The translations under genes were made by a program, and so were the position numbers. Below, piece after piece: positions 24,151 to 36,078 of a DNA stretch of 64,000 nt. Origin of the DNA: Prostheceraeus crozeri (lineage: Eukaryota; Platyhelminthes; Polycladida; Euryleptidae); the NCBI GenBank assembly GCA_907163375.1, contig CAJQUW010000597.1:310001-374000 (forward strand), read 5' to 3'. Numbering within the stretch: position 1 is the first letter of the stretch; each line of letters opens with the position of its first letter. Below the pieces are notes generated by a model that saw nothing but the letters and a program-made list of their open reading frames with translations, did not search any database and was not told where the DNA came from.

Positions 24151-24439
24151 GACAAAGTAAACAAGTCTCATTTGTCAATTCTTTGATCAAACTATAATTG
24201 TGTCATAAACCTGTATGCCTATGTTTTATCATCGAATTGCTTCTCATGTTAGTTGTAGCCTGAAAGACGTATGTCCATAACCAACTTAGTAATAACTACA
24301 TAGATTTTGTTAAGTAAAATAAGATGAGTTACACATCCAAGTTGAGCTAGAAGCAAAGAATGCGCACATAGTTATCTAGGCCTACATGTATGAATGTATA
24401 CAAGGCCCTGTATACATGTAGTATACAAAGGCACGTACA

Positions 24440-24711
24440 GATTATTAACCCCAGTTAGGATTAATAGCGCATTTTCATAGGGCGGTTGTTTGAAAAGCAC
24501 TGTGCGAAGAACCGCCAGTTGTTTTTCGCCTTCGTAGACCTGGAAAAGGCGTTCGACATGATCCCGAGGGACGTGGTATGGTGGCCACTGAGACAATCCG
24601 GTGTATAAGTGGTTCAAGTTATTAAGTCAGTGTATCAGAATGTGAGAACATTTGTCCTCACAAATTTCGACGATTCCTAGTCTTGATGTGAGAGTTGATG
24701 TCCACCACGGC
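24440..24711 (+). mobile_element. LINE fragment, reverse transcriptase 5' part
   Basis: The translation has HCAKNRQLFFAFVDLEKAFD followed by MIPRDVVWW, the motif A region of a non-LTR reverse transcriptase, then VIKSVYQNVRTFV. Stops and frameshifts show it is dead. The reading continues in 27107-27755 on the far side of a hAT insertion. The 5' end is truncated or unrecognisable. Confidence 0.75.
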
Positions 24712-25569
24712 CAAGCATGCCGGCACGTAAAAGGGGCAGCATGGGCAAGTATAAAAAAGGCATTTTGCATAATATGCACACCTACATGTATATACAAGAA
24801 ATTGGACTATTTTACACGCCTTTATTTATTTAAATTATATAACCATAGACCAGGAAGCACTTACTAGTTTCCCTGCCGCGCGAATCGCGCGGATTTCCAT
24901 ACTAGGCGTGGTGTAGAACGTTGTGGATCGAGCTTGATATCATTACATCGGAGCATGATAATCATCGCTTTGCAATAACAATTAGCTGCGGTAGGAATAG
25001 TTCCGTAGTCCATAGGTTATTAGTCCATAGTATTGCATGTTCGCATCATCGGTATCGGCACCTTTATTTGTTATTCTAAAGTATGGGGAACTTTTATTTG
25101 AAAATTTTGACTTTATATGTGTTAATTACTTTTCTTCTGCTTAAATGAATACGGAGTTCAAATGATCTTATATAGAGGTTTCTTTTAACAAATGCATAAA
25201 CATAATGCCATGATTTAACAATATTATAAGTAGGTTCCATTCCGATGAAATAACGTGTGAAAATATGAGGCTTATAGATAAGGAGAAGTTAAAAATATGA
25301 CAATTTGATGCAACCGAAATCGAATCATATATTGTAGGTTCTATATACACTTTTACGTACAGTGACTTAAACTTGATATTCTTAATGTGTACTTAACTGT
25401 AAGGTTATTATTATTCACGACACCGGTATCCAGCTTTGATACGGAAAATATTCAAAAATAAAATATTTGATCAAATCATTATGATCTATTTATGTACAAA
25501 ATATCAAACAATATAATCTAAACCTCTGTGATAACTCTAATGATACAAACAAGAAAAACAAGAGCCAGA

Positions 25570-26546
25570 TCAGAAATTTCCAATATGAGAGTCTCTCTTT
25601 TCATTGAATTTGATGAATTCATCAGCAACGGTGTGGATATTAACATCGTCCATGTAATCCTTATGCAATACTGCAAACAAGATATTGTTAAGGTGGTTTT
25701 GGTCCAGTCTTGGCTCTGGTCCATGTTTTCAGGCGTCGCATTGCGCTGAAACTTCTTTTCGCTGTCGCTGAGCTCATACTGTGCAATAATATTTCAGCAA
25801 GTAGTGGGTAATTTTGCAAGCTTTTTTCGTCATTGGCATTGCTTAAATATCACAAATTGTTGATATCTTTGTAACCGTCTTTATTCTTGGTTTGATCTGT
25901 TCATTTCTCATTTTGAGGAGGACTGGCAAACCCTTTAGTTCTTCTTCAATTTCTGCTTTGCGAGATTGTTGAAGCTTCATTACTCTGGACACAAGTGGAA
26001 ATATTTTGTCAAATGATTCCTTCTCGAGCTTGCCATTTACAGAGTCTATCAGGGCTATTTCAATATCTTCTAATATTTTCAAATCATTTTGGGAGAATCT
26101 TCTCTGCATTGCTCCGTCGATCAAATTGATGAAATCAAAATATTTCTGGAAAAAAGATTGGAAAGTTGTATCCGGTGTATCAATTTCAGGCAAGTCTGTC
26201 ATTTCAATATTTCTGGCAGTTTTTCTTTTTCTCTTTTCCTTTCTCTCCATGATGCTATCTGTCATTTCGTCCCCTAATTCTGCTTGTAGCTTTTCTGCAT
26301 GACTAGCTAGTATGCTAATCTTACTAGCCTCGTCATTGCAGCACATTTCTTTGAATCGTTGCTTCGCAAGGTTTTGAAGACGAAATTCGCTTCTTGAGCA
26401 CTAACATCAGATCTTTGAGTAGTCCTGGAAATATTCTCCATTATACAGATCACGTCGTTTCGTGAGCACTTAATGCTAGCGATCAAAAAGTGTCCCCCAA
26501 TTGATTCACTATTCCTTTCGACTTTCGACTCCCAACTGTATGACAT
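25570..26546 (-). pseudogene. hAT transposase remnant (ZMYM1/TTF-type-like)
   Basis: Three minus-strand pieces follow in order. The first (26307-26546) has GGHFLIASIKCSRNDVICIM. The second (25843-26346, open for 167 codons) has ERKEKRKRKTARNIEM and FFQKYFDFINLIDGAMQRRF, which matches the region before the insertion domain of hAT transposases related to ZMYM1. The third has YPLLAEILLHSMSSATAKRS then FSAMRRLKTWTRAKTG, and in the next frame VLHKDYMDDVNIHTVADEF: the C-terminal dimerisation domain (usual A-T-A-E-R-x-F-S-x-L). At least two frame changes separate the pieces, and the N-terminal zinc finger and DDE parts were not seen. The element is therefore non-autonomous now. Confidence 0.8.
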
Positions 26547-26569
26547 TACCTATTTTGTAAATGTGACCG

Positions 26570-27082
26570 CGCAGACTTGCCCACGCCTTGTGACAAGTCA
26601 GCATTGTTTCTATTTGCCCATCCTCTATAAATTGCACAATGGCAAATTGCACCTGTCAAAATGCAAGACGCGCAGTAGAATAACTTGGCCGCCGCGCAAA
26701 AAGTCAACATAGAAACACGCGCCCACGTTGTACTCGTAAAAAGGCAACAAAAAACTGTAATATAACTTATGCCGACCATGTAAAAAGGCAAAATAGATCA
26801 ATTTGCTCACCCTACAAAACGGCAATCATGTTGATCAACTTGCCCACTCTGTCAACCAAAAGGCGACACATATTAACTTGTCCATCCTGTCTAAAGGAAA
26901 CATCCTAACTGAAGTCACTTACAGCGTACTTGAAAAAGGGCAATATACTAGCGTAATATAGGTAATTAAACATTTGCCCATCCCGTGAAAAGGCAATTTG
27001 CCCCTCCTGTAAAAAGGCAGCATTGCCCACCCTGCCCACCGTGTGAAAAGGGCAGCATGGGCTTTGCCCACCCTGCCCACCC
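26570..27082. repeat. Subterminal TTGCCCA / AAAAGGCA repeats of the hAT
   Basis: Units such as TTGCCCATCCCGTGAAAAGG and TTGCCCCTCCTGTAAAAAGG recur roughly every 25-60 bp toward the right terminus, becoming denser near the end. Subterminal repeats of this kind are transposase-binding sites in known hAT elements; binding here is inferred. Confidence 0.65.
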
Positions 27083-27106
27083 CGTGCCGGCATGCTTGAC
27101 CACGGC

Positions 27107-27755
27107 TCCACTCTAAGTCCTCTGCTCTTCGCGATCGCAATGAATGCAGTTGCGAAAGAGGTACTCAGCGGCTTACCTAAAGAGGTTCTATGAGGTTCTC
27201 TACGCTGATGATGTGGCATTGATGGCGTCTTCTGATTCTGAGCTGCAAGATAAGTTGGATCGATAGAGAGAATGCTTGGCGTCAAAGGAACTTAAAATCA
27301 ATGCCTCAAAGACAATGTCTAGTATAGTCAAGGATTCTGATGAGGATGTTCTCAGACCAAAAGTTCTCTGGCCGCGCGTATCGTGTGCAGAAGAGGGGTC
27401 AGCAGTAACTCCATACAATGTATAAAATGCTGCAAATCGGTTAATCGAAAATGCAGTGGTGTGAAAGGAAGTCCCTCCAAAGTTTCTCCGAACTTCAAGT
27501 GCCGAAAGTGTACAAGTGGTGATTGTAGACCCACCAGTGTCACATCAAGTTGGATGACCACAAGATCGAGTGCGATAGCCATTTCTCTTACCTTGGGGAC
27601 GTGCTTGATAAAGATGATGGCATCGAGTCAGCAGTAACTCAGAATTTGAAGTGGATGACACATTCAAAGAACTTTCAGCTTTCTTTACATAAAGAGCTCC
27701 GTCATTGAAAGTGACAGGAAAAGTGTACGCAGCATGTGTCAGGGAACTTTAAAGG
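27107..27755 (+). mobile_element. LINE fragment, reverse transcriptase 3' part with zinc-finger tail
   Basis: Pieces read STLSPLLFAIAMNAVAKEVL, EVLYADDVALMASSDSELQ (the catalytic DD motif), and a Cys-rich finger SNSIQCIKCCKSVNRKCSGV with FKCRKCTSG. These are followed by FSYLGDVLDKDDGIESAVTQ and ELRHxK-like remnants. The order (palm, Cys-rich finger, C-YLGD segment) matches a known LINE group whose C terminus carries such a finger. It is interrupted by stops and ends near 27755. Confidence 0.75.
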
Positions 27756-28137
27756 GAAAAAGCAGAACAATACAAATGAACTTATATTAATTACAATACA
27801 CTTTCATGACAAGCTGCTATAGTTACGTCACAGTTTAGTCACCGGTGGTCATTTTTTTACTGCAATACGAGTGATTCTTTCTATATGAACGCATTCACTT
27901 CATGTTGGATACCTCAACAAATAGGTGCGTCACAGTGGAATTGTTCCTTTGTTTCAAAACCATATGACCTCTGACTGACTGCCTGATCAGATGTTAATCT
28001 TAACTTCAACACCCCTAGTTTGCTAGTATGGCTTCATGTATGGAACAGCGATGAGCAATGATCACATCAACAAAGCATTAAGAAATGGACTTGCGCTTTT
28101 TGCCTGTCACTTCAGATTTCATTTAGGTGCATATATG
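27756..28137. other. Non-coding DNA
   Basis: No gene recognised. It may be the interior of the repeat whose ends lie at 23581 and 28238. Confidence 0.35.
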
Positions 28138-28238
28138 TCTTTGACGAAGTGATCTTTTTGAATTCCCGGAAAGTTCCCGAAAATTTTGGCCATTCCCGAA
28201 TTCACGAAAATTTCAGACCTCGGCCACTCGAAGCACTG
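28138..28238 (-). repeat. Reversed hAT-like repeat end
   Basis: Read on the minus strand from 28238 this begins CAGTGCTTCGAGTGGCCGAG and runs into GTGAATTCGGGAATGG. It shares CAGTGCTTCGAGT and the GAATTCGGGAA words with the starts at 23581 and 29703. It would be the right terminus of copy A if that element spans the LINE and hAT nest. Confidence 0.5.
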
Positions 28239-29702
28239 TCCCTGTCTGCATAAGCAAACGTTCACAATAATTTTTTGATTATTGACTTATACTAATAGAG
28301 TGGTGTGTCTACGTATAAAACAGCAACTGAGTTTGCTATGATCTTTTGCGAAGCGCCATTGATAATGTATTTTGATTTGTGCAACTTTTTGAAGTTATTT
28401 TATTTTAGTTAAATTTGAATTTTGACATTTTTGATGTAGAGTGTAGACCTACTAGTACATAATTTGTTACTGTTATAGATTGTGTGAATAGATATAGGCA
28501 TAATTGCTTACCAGTTATATGCGCATTTGCAACAAGTCTTCAAGCAATTTTTTTGGTAGTTAAGTTTATATAATACTATACTTTTCCATTTATAAGATAT
28601 GTGTTTTTTTATTTGATTAAGGTTGAAAATCAAACGCATAGCCTATAATTTCAAAATTCTAAGAGTAAAGGGCAATCCTTTTATAAGTTATTTCATTGGA
28701 CAGAATCTAAATGAGTGCGTCATTGAATTAATAGCACGTCTGAAGACATTCAAAGACAGATGCATAACATTCCGAAATATTTTGAAGACGAAGTATCAAA
28801 ATAATGTTCAAGAGTCTATTGCAAACGTTTACAATAATAAAAGCTGTAACAGCGTTTTCACAAATGAGAGAAACAGAAATCATGCTTAGAGCGAAGCAAC
28901 ATGCTTGTTTGTTTAATTCCGAAAATGCATTTTGTTATCAACCCTGGATAAAACATGTTCATTTCACGATTGCACATTTATACATTGTATGTATAAATGT
29001 ACACGTGTGCATGCCTGTTTTCATAGTTTTGTGGTTGCTAGTAGATTAAGCGCTCAACATTTGCGATAGATTTTTCCAAAAAAATCGAACCATCGGAACC
29101 AAAAAATTTACTCTGGTTCTAGTATATCATCTAACACAATAGGTCATTGATCCATTGGAGACAAGACCATAATTATGGAAGAGCAGTCGCATTGGGTTAT
29201 TGCGTCATATTTGCAGAAGATGTGAAGAAAACATATTACTTATTAAGATATGTAAGTAAAACACTTTTATATAAAAATGTTTTGGAGAAGCAATTTATGC
29301 GTATCCTTCTGATTGACGATTGATATCTTTGCTGACGAAATTTTCCACGACGAATTCTAGGCCCAGTGTCCCTGTCCCGCAGAAAGGCATTTTTAACTCC
29401 CTGTCCCTCCTGCATGCCGTGGACTGGCTCAATGTACCTCATAGGAAGAGTGCAGGCCTTTACCTTCAGTCGCCGCAGTTCAACTGTGCCGTGAAGTAGA
29501 CTGTGTTCCTTCCTCTCTTCCCTGATCTAGATCAAAGACTTTCCCACTTTTCGGACCTCATCTGACAAATAGGGGAATCCGCGCTGATGTGGAGAAATCG
29601 ACCGCATTGCACAGCAGGCCATGCATGACCCTCTTATGGATGTTGTCTTTGCAACTGCTCAAAATATAGCATCAGCGACCCGAGAGGAAGTCAATGATCT
29701 CG
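28239..29702. other. Non-coding DNA
   Basis: No gene supported. The part at 29320-29700 is less AT-rich than its surroundings and may be the scrap of another element, but its open frames match nothing I know. Confidence 0.4.
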
Positions 29703-30270
29703 CAGTGCTTCGAGTTATTCCCGAATTCGTGAATTTCCCGGATATTTGGGACAAGTGCTCCCGAATTGTCGGGAATTAATAATTTCAGAAAAAATGTTTG
29801 ACTTTTAGAATAGTTACTGAAATAGCCTCATCTCGAAAATAAGTTTCAGATCATGAAGTTTTAGCTTTGTAATATCAGAAACAATCTTATACTTAATCAA
29901 AAGATTTCATTGCCTGTGCTCTTCAGTTCTATCGGACAATTTTAGCAGACTCGTTCAGAAAACCGTAGTGGCTAATGATTCAAGTAGTGTACTGTTAAAA
30001 CTATCTCGTTTTTCTTTATCAAATAATGCAAATTCAACTTATAAAGAAGAGGATTTGTTTTTTACCTTTGATGTTGGCTGTCATGATAGCTCATCATTTT
30101 GTCAACTGTGTAGAAATGTACTTTGTTTTCCGTGAATCCCATCGATGACATGATTTGTCTGCAGTGTAGCGGGTTGTGATTAATAATTTAAGCAAAACTT
30201 ATGTTGAGGTCAACGAACTGATACAAAAGTTAGAATCATTCAAAATGAAGAAGAAAGCATATACTGCGTA
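29703..30270 (+). repeat. Interspersed repeat copy B (hAT-like end)
   Basis: Starts CAGTGCTTCGAGTTATTCCC and is collinear with copy A at 23581-24150, with many substitutions. Its right end was not found. Confidence 0.55.
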
Positions 30271-30372
30271 TTGAGTGTCATAATATATTTTAGTTGTTGA
30301 TTCTTCTAACGAACTACATCATGTCATCTAGGCCTATGCAAACATGCTTCATCAATTTTAGCAACTTCGATG

Positions 30373-31046
30373 CAGGGATGCAGAGTCGGAGTCCCGGACT
30401 CATATCAAATGACTAGACCCGAAATAGAATACAAACAAATTATTTATCCTCGTGCATAGCTGTCACTGTCTTGATGTCAACTTTCTCCGTCAAACAAAAG
30501 TACAGAGACACTGCTGCATGCAAAGATTGTAGTAGTTGAGGGAATGAACCGTGATAGTGGAAAAAGGATTGCCTTTTCACTGGTGATTTAGTAGAAAAGA
30601 GAAGCCTTCCTAGTCTCGATCACACATGCGTGCTAAAGGTCACATCAGAGACAAAAATGGAATGCTAGTTTGTTTGAGAACATTACCTCCTACCCTCTCG
30701 TTCATTGTGTGTGATCTCTCCTCCAAAGCGCATATTAAAATCGAAAGTGTACTCATTTTTCGGAGAAGGATGTGGATTTTCCTGCCTGGTAGAGACTGGA
30801 AAAACCGTGTGAAGCACACATCAGCAAGATGGGAGGAGCTCAATCGTATGCATCCTACTTAAAGCGACATTTGATAAACTTTCATCGAAAATGATTGATT
30901 ATTGATAAAGCAATGATCACTTAAACATAGGTTCTGGTAAGCCAATAATGATCTATGATGTAGGTTGCCAGTTTGACTTCAGGTTGGAGTTATGCTTGCC
31001 ACCAGGAGTCGGAGTCCTATCAAAATGATAGGACTCCACATCCCTG
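30373..31046. mobile_element. Non-autonomous hAT element (MITE)
   Basis: 674 bp with inverted ends CAGGGATGCAGAGTC / GACTCCACATCCCTG and an exact 8-bp duplication CTTCGATG (30365-30372 and 31047-31054). The right interior also holds the local palindrome AGTCCTATCAAAATGATAGGACT. No transposase is encoded. Confidence 0.9.
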
Positions 31047-31054
31047 CTTCGATG

Positions 31055-32789
31055 GCAGCGATTTTTACTTTAAGACTCAGCGTTGTTAAAAATGAATATT
31101 TTCTAACACTTGATCATATCACAAATTGCCTGATACTGAAAGAGTAAAGCATCATGATCAATGTAAAGGTCCACAATATTATTCTGATAATAAATTAAAC
31201 TTGTGTAGTTTATTGAATCATGAAATCATGATTAAGAAAATAGAATTAATTATTCTCATGCATGAGTACATGTATATTGAATTCCTTCCTCATAGAGTAT
31301 CATGATTTTAACCATTTGTAACTCGATTTCACACTCATTTCTATTGACAGTAGAATGCATTATGCTACAGTTCACAATTTCGACAAGTATCTAAGTTAGC
31401 AGAACCATTTATTATACTGTCGGAAAACTGTTTGCTTGATCAAGTTGACAAACTCGAAAATTGAGTCAAGAAATCAAAAATCTCATTCTTCTTTGTATGG
31501 AGACTTAAATTTTATTTTATTATTGTTCATGAAATTTCCTAGATAATCAACCTAATTTCCTTATTTAACAAAATTCTTGTCAGCAAATTTTCATTCTATT
31601 TCATAGCCCATAACTTTCATCCTACTTAAATATTATTTTCTCAAGTACGAAAGCATAGGAATAATTTGCAAAGATTTTGCTGTTTAGAAATCGAAAATAC
31701 TTTCTAAAACTCAGGATGGCGATCTCCGGAAAAAGCTGTATCTTTTGGTATAAAAATTTTCACTGCATACAAACATCTTTTAGAGTCGACACGCCACCTA
31801 CTATATGTAGCCTACTACTGTATATAGCCTACCTATGAGAGAGATTCATCCACCATCATCCGTACCTTCTCAGAGAATTTTCTCAGGCAATTCGCTTTAC
31901 TGCATTATGATGTTTCAGATTTTTTCAAATGATGACATGCGATGTAAAAAATATATACTCACTGACATAAATAATGAAACCAACTATCATTGACTTGAAT
32001 GGAAGTTTGTTTCATTTTTTCTATGGTTTGAGATGATATCTCGCTTTCTATGTATGACCATTGAACTCCATATGATAAGAGAAATGATATAGGACCATGA
32101 AATCAGGACTTGTTTCATTCTTTTTGTCACTGAGTATATAATGCTCATTATTGAATTGCCAGGAGACCTGAGATGGACGGATCGCTTTGATGACATAACT
32201 ATATCATATTCTTCAACATTAATAGCTAATGGTGTCATGAAATGGGTGCCCAAGTTGTCATCATGGCAGTGGTGTCGCATGGTCGTCGCCAGGGGCGACC
32301 GCACTGAAGCAGTGGTAGGTAGTGAGTTGTTAGTGACAAGCAAATTTCAACGGTTGAGTGATACTGTTAGAGATTTGTTAATCTAACAATGTTTATTTGC
32401 AGTCACCCCAGGTTATTTGTCCTTCGGTAGTTCTCCTTTTGCCACTCAAGATAGCCGATATTTGTCCCATTTTGAAGTCCATCCCACTAAACAAAGATGA
32501 TCTGAAACCAATGCTCTCCTTCCTGTTGTTAGCAAGATGCATTAAAAGATTATTATGTACAGTATTTTCATTTTGTTGAGTTGATGAAAGTTACCGACAA
32601 TTGTCAGCGTGCATACCTAAGGAAAGCAGCAGCAGCACCTATATGCTTTAATGAGAATCCACGTACAAATTTTGAAGACATTGTTGCTGTTCGTGTTAGT
32701 AAGAGTAGTTTGAGTAGACATAAAGTTTTGACAGTTTTCCTCGTGATTAAGTGTTTAAAAGGATGGTTGACTTCGATTTCTAGGGTTAT
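31055..32789. other. Non-coding AT-rich DNA
   Basis: No gene recognised. Overlapping short ORFs on both strands at 31987-32386 have no known domain. Confidence 0.4.
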
Positions 32790-32945
32790 CATGTCTTTGC
32801 TCCCGCGTGGTTAAAGAGTTATACAGAAAATAGAAGACAACACTTACGGCTGAGTGCAATCCTCTGATTGTGTTAATGTTGCAAGTGGTGTTCCATATGG
32901 TTTTGCTTTAGGACCTCATTTATTTTGTCTTCATGTCAATGTATA
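32790..32945 (+). mobile_element. LINE reverse transcriptase scrap
   Basis: Two adjacent frames read SYTENRRQHLRLSA and VNVASGVPYGFALGPHLFCL. These match the W-x-x-S-Y-L-x-x-R-x-Q and G-V-P-Q-G-S-V-L-G-P-L-L-F segment of CR1/Jockey-type reverse transcriptases. The frame change and the substitutions in the GVPQGS core show it is long dead. Confidence 0.55.
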
Positions 32946-33199
32946 ACTTGACCTTTACTTCTTCATCCTTTACCTATTCATGGTTGAAAAAAGAATTTGA
33001 ATTTTACGTCATGATGCACCGAAAATCAAGTGACTGTAAATCACAACAAACCAGTTATAGAAGACATTTTTTCACATCTCCTCTTTCAGCTGTTTCGTCA
33101 GTTAAGAGTGTAGACGTGTTCTGTCTTTCAATGAAATGTTGACTTCTTCAACCCATTGATTAGCCACAGTATTTTTAAGCTTTCCCAATGTCCAGTGTT

Positions 33200-33345
33200 T
33201 TTGAGCGAGCTGAGCGAGCGAGTGGTATTTTTTCAAGTTTTTGATGAGCGGATGAGCGAGCGAAAAAAATATTCTGTGAGCGAAAATGGAGCGAGCGAGC
33301 GAGCGATGATTTTTTGTCGTGAGTGAGCGGTTGAGCGAGCCATTT
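33200..33345 (+). repeat. Left subterminal GAGCGAGCG repeats of the outer hAT
   Basis: GAGCGAGC(G) and close variants occur about ten times in 145 bp, separated by T-rich spacers. The matching cluster at the other end (51090-51180) has the same word on the same strand. Confidence 0.75.
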
Positions 33346-33974
33346 TTAGAAAAAAACTAAAACAAGATCAAATAATCAAAAAAGCGAAATATTTGAAAAG
33401 TTATTTTAAAAATGGTTCCTAGTACATGCATGTATATAACTCGATTGATGAACAAAACATCCTTACATTTTTTCTCTACTGTGGATCTCTAACTCTTGAC
33501 AATATGCATTGAATGCCTGTCTGGATTATACTTGTGGATATGAACTTAGTAAGAACAAGGTCTTTAATTGTGATCGATGATGTGTTGAACATTTGACCAT
33601 CGACACATTATTTATTCACAAATCTTTTGAATCGGTATCCCAATCATCGCTTCGCCCCATAGATGTACTAATTGTCTCCGGAATTGCACGAAGCCATTAT
33701 GAGATGCTTTAATTTGATAGAAACATTTCGTTGCTGGAACATATTCACATGCAGATCCCTGAGACATTTCAGTATCGTCAAAGGTGAAAGAACTACAAAT
33801 TGTGGAAAAATTGATACCAACCAAATTGGACCTACACACGGACAACCCGAATGTAGGCATATATGGCTTCCACTGTACGGTACATTGATTTTAAGACCTT
33901 CATTTTAACCCTATCGATATTGGACTGTGAAGCACGTAGGACTGAATCGGTCTCCCCTTAACTTCCGTACCATT

Positions 33975-36032
33975 AGTAGTAACCCCATTGCAGGCGCAAG
34001 GACAAAATGTGAAATGATGACTCAGCCCCCCCCTCTGGAAGGAAGGTGAGGGACATGGCCAAGGATGTGCTGGGAGGAATGGGTTCGTGAGGAGAAAACT
34101 GTCCCCCCCTGCCAAACTTCCAACCTTGGTGTGAGAGATGGTAGAAAGTCGTGCCATAGCTCATTTGAAAGCTAAGAGTGAGAAAAAGGCAGTGAAAAGC
34201 TCAGTTTGGACTCATTTTCTTGGGTTTAGGGAGGAAAATGGCAGGAAACTGTCTGAGTTGGAAAAAGTCAGGTTTTGGAGGTTTTGGGATGAGAAAAGTC
34301 GTTTTTCGGGCAGAAGGAGTGCTCGGATGGGAAAATGGAGTGCAAATTCGGACGTTTTGGCCAATTTTGGGTCTAGGAACGTCTTCCCAACTCAATCGGA
34401 GAAAAAAGTTCTGCCCCCCCCCCTCGGGAGACCTAGCTTCGATCTTGGCTTCCAGTGGACGGAGTTTGTCGTGCCATAGCTCGTTTGAAAGCTAAGAGTT
34501 AGAAAAATTCACTGAAAGAAACGGCTTGTTCATATCTGCCTTCGTTTAGATGTGAGACGTCATTTAAGATTTTGGGAGATTGGCGAAAAACGAGTTAGAA
34601 TTTTTGTGATGGCTGTGGGCTGTAGAGCCAAAACGAAGCATCGGATGGGAAAACGGAGGGCAGATTCGGATTCAGCGTCAAATTCTATATGGAAATGGTG
34701 TATTTCCAGCTCAATCGGAGCACTAGAACCGGAGATAGACGGGTTTTAGTGTTTGAATGATGGGTATTACGTCATCAGCTGATCGCCACACACTATATAA
34801 GCGGGAACCGACGGAGACTTTTCATTTAGAGGAGAGCGATTGTCAAAGGTAGGTCGTCTCTCTGAGCTCCGATGATAGCTTTGGACATTCCAAATTCCGG
34901 GTTTCTGTAAGAAACCGACTTAGAAAATTTCATTGATTAAGTCAGCTAAGGCGTCAGACTTAGAGGTTCGCCAGGAGATGGCCTTCGTCTCCAGGCCATA
35001 AAAGACTCCAAAACTTTAAAGGCTTGTAACTTTGCTTCTACAAGTCCGTTTGACTTGATTCAAAATAGGTTCGGTTGCTATTGACCTGCCCTAAGTGATA
35101 GACTACTTATAAAATTTCATAAGTAGTGCTAAAAAGTTGAAAAATTTAAATTCACTAGTTTTGGGGGTTTTCTGGGGTATTCGACCCTGTTGAAGTCAAT
35201 GAAAGGATTTTTAGTGAGCCAGCCTTCTCATGGACTAAGCAGCTTTTCACTGAAAGCGAGCAAGACACGGAGAGTTTTGCTGTAATATTCCACTGACACG
35301 GTGTTCCTTCGGGACGGCGGACGATGCCGTAGTGATAAGTGTGGCAAGGGAGTGTGTCATAGTTTAGACCGAAACCGCTGGGGCAACTCATGTCTCATGT
35401 TGGGCATTTGACACAGTTCTCAACGTAGCACTTTGAACGCCAATCGGTTGAGTCTTAGCTATCTTGTCATGGGTGGCCTCTAAACATCTCCATTGCAAAA
35501 CGCTGGTGAATCAAGCTCTCTACGGCTTGCTATCAAGCTGATCAAAGCAACGACTTGGGTAGTTTCCTCTTATAAATAACTCCACCGGTTTTCATGTCAA
35601 AATCGGGGCCCGGATACCAACACAGTGACATGACGCACGCTCTGTCCGCCCGAGGTTGGATTTGTGGGTCGAGGCCTTGGAGCTGGGATAAGATCCCCTC
35701 TGAGTAATGCCTGTAACGGATTCAAGAGCTTAACACCCAAACGGTTGCTGGCTTGCTATCAGGCCTTTTTTCGTCTAGCCTCAGTAACTCAGGCTTGGCA
35801 ACGTCTATCGTTTGTCATTGTAACTTGGTAAAAATGGGGCGGTTACTGCAAGCATTGACGTCAAACCTTTTCGCGTCATAGGGGAATCCGTCTTTGTGTT
35901 GGGAGTTGGTAACAGAAAGCACGGTGACTGCCGATGCCCATATATGGTAAAACTGCTGTTGTCAAGTTAAAAGCATGGCCAAATAAGGAAGGTCTGAATC
36001 ATGGCTTTGTGCTCGCTGCGTATATAAACCGC
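33975..36032 (+). repeat. Left terminal inverted repeat of the Polinton-like element
   Basis: About 2058 bp, the reverse complement of 46013-48071 with few differences. It contains a promoter-like block near 34766-34801 and ends at its inner edge with TATATAAACCGC. Open frames inside (for example 78 codons at 35155-35391 on the minus strand, mirrored at 46654-46890) are kept in both copies simply because the arms are nearly identical. Confidence 0.93.
34766..34850 (+). promoter_or_regulatory. TIR promoter with splice donor (left copy)
   Basis: ATTACGTCA (CRE/ATF-like, 34766-34774), CAGCTG (E-box, 34776-34781) and TATATAAG (34794-34801) are followed about 50 bp on by CAAAG|GTAGGT, a good 5' splice site (GT at 34849). 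The layout suggests an inward transcript with a short leader exon. Transcription factor binding is inferred from motif shape only. Confidence 0.55.
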
Positions 36033-36078
36033 GACTTTTCTCTAGTCTTCACTCCTGTTTCAAGTTGCAAGACGAACG
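36021..36078 (+). promoter_or_regulatory. Inner-edge TATA box and leader exon (left)
   Basis: TATATAAA at 36021-36028 lies on the inner border of the inverted repeat. A donor-like ACG|GTGAGTG (GT at 36079) and an acceptor-like CTAGCTTTTCAG (ending 36270), seven bases before the ATG of the next gene, would remove a 192-bp 5' UTR intron. Confidence 0.5.

Larger units (their letters stand above)
24712..27098 (-). mobile_element. hAT DNA transposon inserted in a LINE
   Basis: The 2387-bp element has perfect 16-bp inverted ends CAAGCATGCCGGCACG / CGTGCCGGCATGCTTG. It is flanked by the 8-bp duplication ACCACGGC (24704-24711 and 27099-27106), the hAT hallmark. It splits a LINE reverse transcriptase between its motif A and catalytic motif C regions. 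The inner right side holds subterminal repeats built on TTGCCCA and its complement. A damaged transposase is encoded on the minus strand. Confidence 0.93.

Noticed and set aside
23573-28246. Single hAT element from 23581 to 28238 with matching duplications
   Set aside because: The ends look related, but the flanking eight bases (TAGGCCTG and TCCCTGTC) do not match, so I list the ends separately.
29320-29700. Possible retroelement coding segment
   Set aside because: Less AT-rich and partly open, but I could not match any frame to a motif with confidence.
34138-34495. Overlapping ORFs of 91-113 codons in the left inverted repeat
   Set aside because: They are low-complexity frames in G-rich sequence and are present in the other arm only because the arms are near-identical.
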